A DNA stretch of 64,000 nucleotides, taken from Streptomyces sp. STR69 (GTDB taxonomy: Bacteria; Actinomycetota; Actinomycetes; Streptomycetales; Streptomycetaceae). Shown one piece after another: positions 9,003 to 16,461 of the stretch; the stretch's first letter is position 1; each line of letters opens with the position of its first letter. The DNA is taken from contig NZ_JALJRY010000005.1 of NCBI RefSeq assembly GCF_024519455.1, forward strand, positions 144,210 through 208,209, read 5' to 3'. The notes beneath the pieces are model-generated. The model had not been told where the DNA came from and did no database searches. It worked only from the letters and a program-made list of their open reading frames with translations. The position numbers were made by a program, and so were the translations under genes.

Positions 9003-9455
9003 TCAGATTTCCAGCATCCGTCGTAGCAGGCCCCGGAGTGCCAGCCTTTCTTCGTCCGACAGCCCCGCGAGCGGCTCGCGGGCGAATCGGAGGGATTCGC
9101 GCAAGCTACGGGCCACCCGGCGCCCCTCGTCCGTCGCCGCCGCCAGCTTCACGCGCCGGTCGGCGGGGTCGGGGCGGCGCTCCACCAGGCCCCGCGTCTC
9201 CAGCCGGTCCACGATCCCGGTGACGTTCGACGGCTCGCACTTCAACTTCTGCGCCAGCTTGCGCATCGGCAGCGGCTCCAGCGACAGCAGGCTGAGCAGC
9301 CGGGCCTGGGCACCGGTCAGCGAGTGGTCGCCCGCCGCCTCCTCGTAGTCCTCGTAGAACCGCGCCACGACATCGCCGATCAGCTCGACGACCTCCAGGG
9401 TCACGGGGTCGGCGCGGCGCGTCTTGTCGGAGCGCGTCTTTTCGGGTGTGGACAT
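9003..9455 (-). CDS. MarR-family transcriptional regulator
   Basis: The 150-residue protein has the MarR winged-helix core: LTGAQARLLSLLSLEPLPMRKLAQKLKCEPSNVTGIVDRLETRGLVERRPDPADRR is the recognition helix and wing region (about 45-105). Helices at both ends should form the dimer interface. MarR proteins release DNA on binding phenolic or oxidising ligands. The gene is divergent from the NADP-dependent oxidoreductase at 9593, with two tandem palindromic elements in the short gap. It most likely represses itself and that gene. Confidence 0.92.
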   Translation of the reverse strand: MSTPEKTRSDKTRRADPVTLEVVELIGDVVARFYEDYEEAAGDHSLTGAQARLLSLLSLEPLPMRKLAQKLKCEPSNVTGIVDRLETRGLVERRPDPADRRVKLAAATDEGRRVARSLRESLRFAREPLAGLSDEERLALRGLLRRMLEI

Positions 9456-9512
9456 GGGATCCAGCGTACCCCGTTACTTGACATCATGAAATATTCAGAG
9501 GCATGGTTGTTT

Positions 9513-9542
9513 CAGGTACTGAAGTATCAGGTACTGAAGTAT
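9513..9542. promoter_or_regulatory. two tandem 15-bp operator-like repeats
   Basis: CAGGTACTGAAGTAT occurs twice head to tail (9513-9527 and 9528-9542). Each holds the palindrome TACT-GA-AGTA. A TTGACA hexamer lies at 9478-9483 and the divergent MarR and oxidoreductase genes flank the site. A binding site for the neighbouring MarR protein is the simplest reading. Confidence 0.55.
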
Positions 9543-9592
9543 TCGACGCTCCCCGCACGGAGCGCACGGAGACACGAAGAAAGGCGCTTGTG

Positions 9593-10591
9593 ATGATCAA
9601 CCGCGAATGGCACCTGCTCAGCCGCCCGGTCGGCTGGCCGAAGCCCGAGGACTTCGCCCTGGTGGAGACCGAGACCCGGACCCCGGGCGAGGGCCAGGTG
9701 CTGGTGCGGAACAAGTACCTCTCCGTCGACCCGTACATGCGCGGCCGGATGAGCGCCGCCAAGTCGTACGTCGCCCCGTTCGAGCTCGGCAAGGTCATGC
9801 AGGGCGGCGCGGTCGGCGAGGTCGTCGAGTCCAACGCCGAGGGCATCGCGGTCGGCGACCACCTCCTGCACTTCGGCGGCTGGCGCGAGTACGCGACCAT
9901 CGACACCAAGGGCGCCGTCAAGGTCGACCCCGACCTCGCCCCGCTCTCCACCTACCTCGGCGTCCTCGGCATGACCGGCCTCACCGCCTACGCCGGGCTG
10001 CTGCGCACCGCCTCCTTCAAGGAAGGCGACTCCGTCTTCGTCTCCGGTGCCGCCGGCGCCGTGGGCAGCCAGGTCGGGCAGATCGCCAAGCTCAAGGGCG
10101 CGTCGCGGGTCATCGGCTCCGCCGGGTCCGACGAGAAGGTCAAGCTGTTGGTTGAGGAATACGGGTTCGACGCGGCCTTCAACTACAAGAACGGGCCCGT
10201 GAGTCAGCAGCTGCGCGAGGCTGCTCCGGATGGTGTCGATGTGTACTTCGACAACGTCGGGGGCGACCACCTTGAGGCTGCCATCGGTTCGCTGAACGAG
10301 CGTGGGCGCATTGCCATTTGCGGCATGATCTCGGTCTACAACAGCACCGAGCCCGTGGCCGGTCCGAAGAACCTCGGGCGCCTCATCCAGACGCGTGGGC
10401 GTATCGAGGGGTTCCTCGTCGGCGACCACTACGACCTGCAGCCGGAGTTCGTGCGGGAGGTCGGTGCTTGGGTGGCTTCCGGGGAGCTGAAGTACCGGGA
10501 GACCGTCGTCGAGGGGATCGAGAACAACCTTGAGGCGTTCCTGGGGCAGCTGCGAGGGGACAACACGGGGAAGATGATCGTCAAGCTTTGA
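9593..10591 (+). CDS. NADP-dependent oxidoreductase (MDR family, prostaglandin-reductase/curcumin-reductase type)
   Basis: The 332-residue protein starts at ATG 9593 (MINREWHLLSRP). It lacks zinc ligands and shows features of the leukotriene-B4-dehydrogenase group: KYLSVDPYMRGRM, MTGLTAYAGLL, VFVSGAAGAVGSQVGQIAKLKG for NADPH binding, GVDVYFDNVGGDHL and GRIAICGMIS. These enzymes reduce the double bond of alpha,beta-unsaturated ketones or quinones. The divergent MarR regulator and its operator-like repeats suggest induction by reactive carbonyl or quinone compounds. The frame is open 30 codons upstream, but through the operator repeats, so that part is not likely coding. The stop codon lies inside a run of four TGATC units. 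Confidence 0.9.
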   Translation: MINREWHLLSRPVGWPKPEDFALVETETRTPGEGQVLVRNKYLSVDPYMRGRMSAAKSYVAPFELGKVMQGGAVGEVVESNAEGIAVGDHLLHFGGWREYATIDTKGAVKVDPDLAPLSTYLGVLGMTGLTAYAGLLRTASFKEGDSVFVSGAAGAVGSQVGQIAKLKGASRVIGSAGSDEKVKLLVEEYGFDAAFNYKNGPVSQQLREAAPDGVDVYFDNVGGDHLEAAIGSLNERGRIAICGMISVYNSTEPVAGPKNLGRLIQTRGRIEGFLVGDHYDLQPEFVREVGAWVASGELKYRETVVEGIENNLEAFLGQLRGDNTGKMIVKL

Positions 10592-10683
10592 TCTGATCTG
10601 ATCTGATCGGATCTGGCCTGACCGGGTTGGGTAGGTGTCAGGTAGCTGGGCCGGTGTTGAGAAGGCGCCGTTCGCGTACCTCC

Positions 10684-10721
10684 TTTGGTTCGGTCGCCTT
10701 CGGGGCGCTTTAAGCCGGTGT
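10684..10721. repeat. interspersed repeat R2, copy A
   Basis: About 38 bp starting TTTGGTTCGGTCGCCTTCGG and ending AGCCGGTGT. It recurs at 26646-26683 with few changes. Both copies lie in gaps and both are followed by a CCCTCGCCGTGGG block, directly in copy B and after a large hairpin here. Confidence 0.7.
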
Positions 10722-10781
10722 CGAGAGCCCCACCGTGCTCGGCGCTGCGCGCCTCCGCGCGCTGGGACTCTCGACACCGGC
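10714..10781. terminator. large inverted repeat between convergent genes
   Basis: GCCGGTGTCGAGAG (10714-10727) pairs perfectly with CTCTCGACACCGGC (10768-10781) around a 40-base G/C-rich centre. It lies between the oxidoreductase and the minus-strand serine hydrolase, so it can end transcription from either side. There is no T tract. Confidence 0.6.
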
Positions 10782-10868
10782 GCGCCCCTACGGCGCCCTC
10801 TCGGCCGGCGCGTGGGGACAGCGGGAGTTGGTGGGCCCTCGCCGTGGGGAGGGCCTACGCCGTTGGCT

Positions 10869-12032
10869 TTAGCCGGTCTGGGCTGCTTGGCGGGCTGCTT
10901 GGTGGGCGGCTTGGACCAGGCGGACGTTTTCTGGGGCGGCGCCGCCCGCCAGGGCGAAGCGGCGGCGGGTGTAGCCGTAGGCCAGGCCGGTGCGGGGGTC
11001 CGCGAAGGCCTGGGAGCCTGCCGCGCCGCTGTGGCCGATCGCGCCGGCGCTCAGGAACGAGTACCACGTGTCAGCTGTCGCCTGGAAACCCAGGCCGTAC
11101 GAGCGGTGTGTGCCGGTGACCAGGTCGTAGCCGACGGAGTGGATCTGGCCGAACTCCGCGACCGTGTCCTGCTTCAGGAGCGGGGCCCGGCCGTCTACCT
11201 CGCTGATCGCCGCCGCGTACAGGCCGGCGAGGCCGCGTGCCGAGGCCACTCCGCCTACCGACGCGGGGCCCTTGGCGCGGATCACTCTTTCGTTGGGGAG
11301 CGACGCCAATACCGTGGGCTGGGCCGCGTGTTCGTTGAAGGCGATGCCGGCGAGGCTGTGCCGGCTGTCCGGTTCCACGGCGCGTAGGGCCTGTTCGTTG
11401 GGGGAGGGGAGCGGTGGTTGGGTGGAGTGGAAGCGGGGCTCCTGGGTGGCGGGGAGGCCCAGGAAGAAGTCCAGGGCGTAGGGGGCTCGGACTCTTTCCT
11501 CGTACACGTCCTGGAGTGAACGGCCTGTGGCTCGTCTTACGATCTCGCCGGTCAACGCGCCTATGACCAGGGCGTGATAGCCGAAGGCCGTGCCGGGGCG
11601 CCAGAACGGGCGCTGGTCGGCGAGGCGTTCGGCCACCGCGCGGTCGTCGGCCAGTTCGTCGAGGGCGAAGCCGGTGTCCGTGCCGACCAGGCCCGCCCGG
11701 TGCGCCAGCAACTCGCGCAGCGTCAGCGCGCCTTTGCCCTCCGAGGCGAACTCCGGCCAGTAGTAGGTCACTTTGCGGTCCAGTTCCAGCGTGCCGTCCT
11801 GTACGAGCAGTGCCACCACGAGGTGGGCGGCGCCCTTGGTGGACGAGAACACGCCGTAGAGGGAGTCGCCCTCCGTGCCTGGCCCGGCCCAGAGGTCGAC
11901 GACCTGGCGGCCGTGTACGTACGCGCACAACTGGCCCTCGTAGTCCGCGCGTTCCGTCGACACGAACGCGGCGAACTCCTCCCGGACCGTTTCGAAGCCG
12001 TCGGCTACGGTGCCGTGGATCTCCTGGGTCAT
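10869..12032 (-). CDS. serine hydrolase, class C beta-lactamase/esterase family
   Basis: The 387-residue cytoplasmic-looking protein has the family SxxK motif in GVFSSTKGAAH near residue 65, where Ser is the nucleophile. The second motif is in FGYHALVIGALTG, and the late GHSGAAGSQAFADP replaces the KTG box, as in EstB-type esterases. There is no signal peptide, which argues against a penicillinase and for an esterase or peptide hydrolase. Length is typical. The gene runs toward the oxidoreductase gene, with a large hairpin between them. Confidence 0.88.
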   Translation of the reverse strand: MTQEIHGTVADGFETVREEFAAFVSTERADYEGQLCAYVHGRQVVDLWAGPGTEGDSLYGVFSSTKGAAHLVVALLVQDGTLELDRKVTYYWPEFASEGKGALTLRELLAHRAGLVGTDTGFALDELADDRAVAERLADQRPFWRPGTAFGYHALVIGALTGEIVRRATGRSLQDVYEERVRAPYALDFFLGLPATQEPRFHSTQPPLPSPNEQALRAVEPDSRHSLAGIAFNEHAAQPTVLASLPNERVIRAKGPASVGGVASARGLAGLYAAAISEVDGRAPLLKQDTVAEFGQIHSVGYDLVTGTHRSYGLGFQATADTWYSFLSAGAIGHSGAAGSQAFADPRTGLAYGYTRRRFALAGGAAPENVRLVQAAHQAARQAAQTG

Positions 12033-12277
12033 CCGCTCTCCTCAACTGATCCGCTGCTCGCGTGTGCCATGGTGAACAACGCCTGTCCGACCTGCGGGAG
12101 TTCCCCCTCGGACCTCCTCCTGGTTCCAGAGATCGGTACGGCGAGCGACACCCGTTCGACTCAACGGGGGCGGGAAGGTGTTGGTGTCATCGATGCCCGG
12201 ATGTCGCATTCAGGGGGGCGAGGAACGGGCATGCTGAGTGCAGGTACCGGGTGGCGGGTGCGTGAAGAGGGGTTCCC

Positions 12278-13141
12278 ATGGCGGCCATTCCTTCGCTTCC
12301 GAGCAAGGACGAGGTGTTGCGCGTGGCACGCAGCACCACCGACATCACCGGGCAACTCCTGGACACGGCCGGGAACATCACCAGGATCGCGATCAACACC
12401 CTTGATCCACGGGACGGTTCGGGTGCCGAGGCGCTCCGGGTGCTGCGTGAGACCACCGCCGAACTGGCCGAGGCGAGCGCGTCGCCGCAGGCCCAGGAGG
12501 CCTTCTATCGCATGGTCGACACCCTGACGCGGCTCGGTACGACTGGTGCGCCGCTGGCCGTGCACCCGGTGAGTCAGCCGGCGCAGGCGCTGTTGGGTGT
12601 GCTCGGGGACAGCCTGCTGCCCGTGCTCGACGCGGTGGAGCCCGCCGTCGAGGAGTTCGCCGCCGCGCTCGGCGATCTGGTCGAGGCGGCCTCCCCGTTG
12701 CTGCCCGCGGCGGCGGGCGTGGCCGCGGGCACGCTGCTCGCCCTCACCCCGCTGCTCCGCGCGGCGGCCGACGCCCTGGCCGAATCCTCCCCCGAACTCC
12801 GGCGCATCGCCGAGGCGTTGGCGTCCGCGCTGGCCCCGCTGCTGCCCCCGCAGGTGGCCCTCGCGCAACGCGCGGCGACCGCCGGCGCGAAGGTCCTCCG
12901 GGCGACCCTCCCGCCCCTCGCCGACCTCACGGAGGCCGCGGCGGCGACGACCAAGGCGGCCGGGCCGATGCTGGTCGCGGGTGAGGAGTTGTTCGTTTCT
13001 GTGGTGGAGCGGGTCCAGCCGGTGCTGCTGGCTGCGGCCTTCCGTGCGGGGCGGGTGGCTCGGGCTACCGCGGTACGGGTGACCGCGGCGGTTTCGCCTG
13101 CGGCGGATCAAGGGGTCGTGGTGGCGGTGTCGGCGGGTTAG
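12278..13141 (+). CDS. Ala-rich protein of unknown function
   Basis: The 287-residue protein begins at an ATG with GAGGGG upstream. After a polar N-terminus (LPSKDEVLRVARSTTDITGQLLDTAGNITRIAINTLDP) come long Ala/Leu helices such as AGVAAGTLLALTPLLRAAADALAES. These are amphipathic and not clearly membrane-spanning. There are no recognisable catalytic motifs. Codon use is normal for the host and the frame has strong G/C third positions, so it should be a real gene. It precedes the EI24-like gene by 39 bp on the same strand and may be co-transcribed. I do not recognise the family. Confidence 0.7.
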   Translation: MAAIPSLPSKDEVLRVARSTTDITGQLLDTAGNITRIAINTLDPRDGSGAEALRVLRETTAELAEASASPQAQEAFYRMVDTLTRLGTTGAPLAVHPVSQPAQALLGVLGDSLLPVLDAVEPAVEEFAAALGDLVEAASPLLPAAAGVAAGTLLALTPLLRAAADALAESSPELRRIAEALASALAPLLPPQVALAQRAATAGAKVLRATLPPLADLTEAAAATTKAAGPMLVAGEELFVSVVERVQPVLLAAAFRAGRVARATAVRVTAAVSPAADQGVVVAVSAG

Positions 13142-13180
13142 GAGCCGTGGTCGGTGTCGACGCTGAGTAAAGTTCTCCCC

Positions 13181-13984
13181 ATGCATGATCTTGGGGTGGG
13201 ATTCGGCTATCTCCTGAAGGGCCAGCGCTGGGTGGCCCGGCACGGGCGGCAGTATGGGTTCGGGCTGGTTCCCGGGCTGATCACGCTGGTTCTCTATGTC
13301 GCGGTGCTTGTCGCGCTCGCGGTGTGGGGTGGGGACTTCGTCAGCTGGGCGACGCCCTTCGCGGACGACTGGGCCAGTCCGTGGCAGGGGCTGTTCCGGG
13401 GTTTCCTCACGGTGGTCTTGTTCGTACTGGCCCTGCTGCTCTCGGTGTTGACCTTCACGGCGGTCACCCTGCTGATAGGGCAGCCCTTCTACGAGACCCT
13501 CTCCGAGAAGGTCGACCGGGACGTCTCACCCGACGGCACGGCCCCCGAGTCGGGCCTCCCGCTCTGGCGTGAACTGTGGATCTCGGCCCGTGACAGTCTT
13601 CGGGTTCTGGTGCGTGCGCTGGTGTGGGGTGTTCTGCTCTTCGCCTTCGGTTTTCTTCCGTTCGTCGGCCAGACCGTCGTTCCGGTGATCGGGTTCTTCG
13701 TCACCGGGTTCTTCCTCACCGAGGAACTGACGGCCGTCGCCCTGCAGCGCCGAGGCGTCGACCTCCGCGCCCGCCTCACCCTCCTCCGCTCCCGCAAGAC
13801 CCTGATCTGGGGCTTCGGCACCCCCCTCGGCCTGGCCTTCCTGGTCCCGTTCGTCGCCGTCTTCCTGATGCCGGGTGCGGTGGCGGGGGCGACGATGATG
13901 GCTCGGGACCTGCTGGGCGAGGAGACAGAGGGGGGCGACGAGGGGGAGGACGCGGAGAGCGGGCCTGAGTCAGTTGGTCAGTGA
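13181..13984 (+). CDS. EI24/CysZ-like membrane protein
   Basis: The 267-residue protein has four or more transmembrane helices (LVPGLITLVLYVAVLVALAVW, FLTVVLFVLALLLSVLTFTAVTLLIG, VWGVLLFAFGFLPFVGQTVVPVIGFF, GLAFLVPFVAVFLMPGAVAG). It carries the EI24 hallmark IGQPFYETLSEKV between helices two and three. The C-terminus is acidic. Distant relatives include the sulfate-permease-like CysZ, but the function of the actinobacterial form is not known. ATG 13181 is the chosen start. The last 15 bases overlap the convergent pyroglutamyl-peptidase-like gene. Confidence 0.85.
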   Translation: MHDLGVGFGYLLKGQRWVARHGRQYGFGLVPGLITLVLYVAVLVALAVWGGDFVSWATPFADDWASPWQGLFRGFLTVVLFVLALLLSVLTFTAVTLLIGQPFYETLSEKVDRDVSPDGTAPESGLPLWRELWISARDSLRVLVRALVWGVLLFAFGFLPFVGQTVVPVIGFFVTGFFLTEELTAVALQRRGVDLRARLTLLRSRKTLIWGFGTPLGLAFLVPFVAVFLMPGAVAGATMMARDLLGEETEGGDEGEDAESGPESVGQ

Positions 13985-15229
13985 CGCGTTCATTGCCGCT
14001 GTCACCATCGCCCTGACCTGGTCGATGATGTCCAACCGGTTCTGTATGAACTGGGGATCGGTGATCGTCCCGGTCGCCGGGTCCGTGTTGCCCGTTCCGA
14101 ACTGCAGTACCGGTGTGTGGATGTGTCCGCCCGGCAGCGAGTCGTGCAGTCCGAGCCGGTCCCGCAGCAGGGTCGCGCGGTAGGCGATCTCGTTGGACAG
14201 GTAGTTGCCGCCGCCACCGGCGCGGGCCGTGGAGCCGGGGGTCGGGCCGTCCGGCTGTACGACGGGAGTCGTCCCGCCCGCCGGGATCTCGGTGACCTCG
14301 GTGTGGTCGTAGACGGTGAAACGTCCGGTCTTCGCGGCCACAATCGCCTTGTACGGCAAGGTCGTCGACGTCCACTGGGGCTGCGAGGCCGGGTCGGTGA
14401 CCGGGACGGTCTCCGTGCGCGAGACGGTGTCGTTGTCCGGATAGCCGCCCCGCCAGGCCCCGTTGGTCCGCTCGACGTCGAAACGGCCCACCCGGCCCTG
14501 GCTCACCGTCGTGAACAGATCCAGCTTCGGGAGATACGGCCGCAGCGTCCGCTCCACGGTTCCCTCGGCGAAGTCGGCCCAGCGCACCGGGAACATGGCC
14601 GTCTCGATGCGGGCCGGGCCGTCCGCCGTCTGGATCACCGTCCCGTCGAGCGCGAGCGCGGTGGCGCCGGACGGGTTGGAGATCCTGATGTCCGCGTCCA
14701 GCGTGAACGGGTCGAAGCCGGTCACCAGGATCCGCTTCAGTCCCTTGTCGCGGGCCGGGTAGCGGATGCTGCTCTGGCCGCGCGAGGTCTGTTCCAACTC
14801 GGAGAGCAGTACGGTCCGTTGGGCGCTGCTGATCCCGAACTCCGGTGCCCAGGCCCGCACTTCCCTGGTCATTCCCAACCGCGCCCAGTACAGCGGCCGG
14901 TCGTCGTCCCGGCTCAGATCCCCACCGGCGGGGCCCCGGCCCTGCGCCCGGTCGACTGCCCGCTGCCACAGCGCGGTTCCCTCGCGTACGACGATGCGGC
15001 GGGCCTGAGCGTAGCTGTGCGCCCCTTCGAGGGCTCGGGTGAACTCCGGTGCCACGGTGTCGAATCCGGAGTGTTCGAGGATCTCCTGGGGGACCGGCTT
15101 GTCGAGCCGTTGTTCCTCGACGGTCGGGGAGAGTGTGGTGTCGGCCGCCGCCGCGCTGGTGCCGGGGGCGGAGAAACCGGCCAGCAGGGCCAGTCCGAGG
15201 ACGCCTGTCCGAACTCGTATGACATTCAA
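13970..15229 (-). CDS. exported pyroglutamyl-peptidase-like protein with Ser in place of the catalytic Cys
   Basis: From a TTG at 15229 the product is about 419 residues with a signal peptide (VIRVRTGVLGLALLAGFSAPGTSAAAA). The second half follows the C15 family: ILVTGFDPFTLDADIRISNPSGATALAL, then LFTTVSQGRVGRFDVERTNGAWRG, then GGGNYLSNEIAYRATLLRDRLG and the late HIHTPVLQFG. In active C15 enzymes the third motif reads YxCN; here it is YLSN, with the Ser codon at 14195-14197. The protein may be a non-peptidase or a serine variant. C15 enzymes are normally about 215 residues and cytoplasmic, so the export signal and long N-terminal extension are also unusual. The start codon is uncertain. Confidence 0.75.
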   Translation of the reverse strand: MNVIRVRTGVLGLALLAGFSAPGTSAAAADTTLSPTVEEQRLDKPVPQEILEHSGFDTVAPEFTRALEGAHSYAQARRIVVREGTALWQRAVDRAQGRGPAGGDLSRDDDRPLYWARLGMTREVRAWAPEFGISSAQRTVLLSELEQTSRGQSSIRYPARDKGLKRILVTGFDPFTLDADIRISNPSGATALALDGTVIQTADGPARIETAMFPVRWADFAEGTVERTLRPYLPKLDLFTTVSQGRVGRFDVERTNGAWRGGYPDNDTVSRTETVPVTDPASQPQWTSTTLPYKAIVAAKTGRFTVYDHTEVTEIPAGGTTPVVQPDGPTPGSTARAGGGGNYLSNEIAYRATLLRDRLGLHDSLPGGHIHTPVLQFGTGNTDPATGTITDPQFIQNRLDIIDQVRAMVTAAMNASLTN

Positions 15230-15383
15230 AGTGGTTGAGGCCTTCCGTCGCAGTGGGGTGCGGTGCCGGACGGCCGCAGTATCGCGTGACGGGAGTGGTC
15301 TACGCCACGGGTGCGACGGACGATCCGATTCCCCGCCTCCTCGGCCGGGACGGAGTGATCCGATCCGGGTGATACTGCCGCTC

Positions 15384-15734
15384 ATGACGGCAGTGAAGAC
15401 AGCGAAGGCAGCGAACCTCGGCGTGCTCTTCGCCATTGAACTCGGCGCCCTTGTCGCCGTCGGCTATTGGGGGTTCACCCGGGGTCTCGCGACCCCGCTG
15501 ACCTGGCTGCTCGGCCTCGGCGCGCCCGTCGTGCTCGCCGTGCTGTGGGGGCTGTGCGGTTCGCCGAAGGCCAGGTACAAGACGCGCGGCGCCGGTCGGG
15601 TCGTCTTCGAGGTGGTGTGGTTCGGTGCGGGGGTGGTCGCGCTGGTCCTTGCCGGGGCCTACGACTGGGCGCTCGTCTTCGGTCTCGTGTGCGTGGCGAG
15701 CAAGACGCTCGCCGTCATCTGGCGGCAGGTGTAG
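15384..15734 (+). CDS. YrdB-family small membrane protein (DUF2568)
   Basis: The 116-residue protein has four predicted helices: LGVLFAIELGALVAVGYWGF, PLTWLLGLGAPVVLAVLWGLCG, VVFEVVWFGAGVVALVLAG and WALVFGLVCVASKTLAVIW. The conserved-looking GSPKARYKTRGAGRVVFEVVWF link between helices two and three is typical of the YrdB group, whose role is unknown. The ATG at 15384 is the first plausible start; longer frames run into the divergent promoter region. It converges with the TetR gene. Confidence 0.8.
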   Translation: MTAVKTAKAANLGVLFAIELGALVAVGYWGFTRGLATPLTWLLGLGAPVVLAVLWGLCGSPKARYKTRGAGRVVFEVVWFGAGVVALVLAGAYDWALVFGLVCVASKTLAVIWRQV

Positions 15735-15749
15735 GGGAGTCGGGCGAGG

Positions 15750-16325
15750 TCATGTCTCGCCCAGCAGGGTCAGGAAGTCGCGGAACGCCCCCGGCATGTC
15801 CACCGACTCCGGGTCCAGCAGCCACTGGTACTGCAGGCCGTCCATCACCGCGACCAGCAGGGGGGCCGTGCGCTCGGGGGTGAGGCCGTTGGGCAGGACG
15901 TCTCCGTACTCGGCTCGCAGCACCCCCGCCATGCTTGCCCGCACCCTGGCGTACCGCGCGGTGAAGTAGTCGCGGGCCGGGTGTTCCTCCGTGACGCTCT
16001 CGCCGAGGAGTGCGGAGAAGGTCTGGATGATCGCGGGCCGCATCGCGTTGTACTCGACGAGAGACGCCAGCAGGTCGATCCGCCAGCGGCTGTCCGGGAC
16101 CGCGTCCCACTGGTCCCGTTCCTCCAGGACGGCTACGAGCAGCGCGTCCTTCGTGGGGAAGTAGTGCAGCAGGCCCTGCTGGGTCAGCCCGACCCGCTCC
16201 GCCACCGCCGCCAGGCTCGCGCCCCGGTAGCCGCGCTCGGCGATCACCTCCAGCGCCGCCCGCACGATCTCGGCGCGCCGCTCCGCACTCTTGGCCCTGG
16301 CGCTCATGGCGTCACCGTACGACAT
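15750..16325 (-). CDS. TetR-family regulator next to a beta-glucosidase gene
   Basis: The 191-residue protein has the TetR N-terminal helix-turn-helix (RRAEIVRAALEVIAERGYRGASLAAVAERVGLTQQGLLHYFPTKDALLVAVLE) and an all-helical ligand-binding half. The C-terminal part with MDGLQYQWLLDPESVDMPGAFRDFL is seen in regulators beside glycosidase genes. It is divergent from the GH3 gene, with about 136 A+T-richer bases between them, so it probably represses both. The start may instead be the in-frame ATG at 16307. Confidence 0.88.
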   Translation of the reverse strand: MSYGDAMSARAKSAERRAEIVRAALEVIAERGYRGASLAAVAERVGLTQQGLLHYFPTKDALLVAVLEERDQWDAVPDSRWRIDLLASLVEYNAMRPAIIQTFSALLGESVTEEHPARDYFTARYARVRASMAGVLRAEYGDVLPNGLTPERTAPLLVAVMDGLQYQWLLDPESVDMPGAFRDFLTLLGET

Positions 16326-16461
16326 CCGCCACAGGTGAATATAACGGCAAGATTACAAAACCTACCGATCTACAGGCAATCGATGCACGATGGAGGCGCT
16401 GAGACGCAGCAACACAGCGGCACAGGACGGACTCACGGACTCTCAACGAGGAGGCAACCCC

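Noticed and set aside
10589..10608. TGATC tandem run as a methylation or regulatory cluster
   Set aside because: Only four short units at a gene end, with the stop codon in the first. This is within expectation for simple-sequence slippage.
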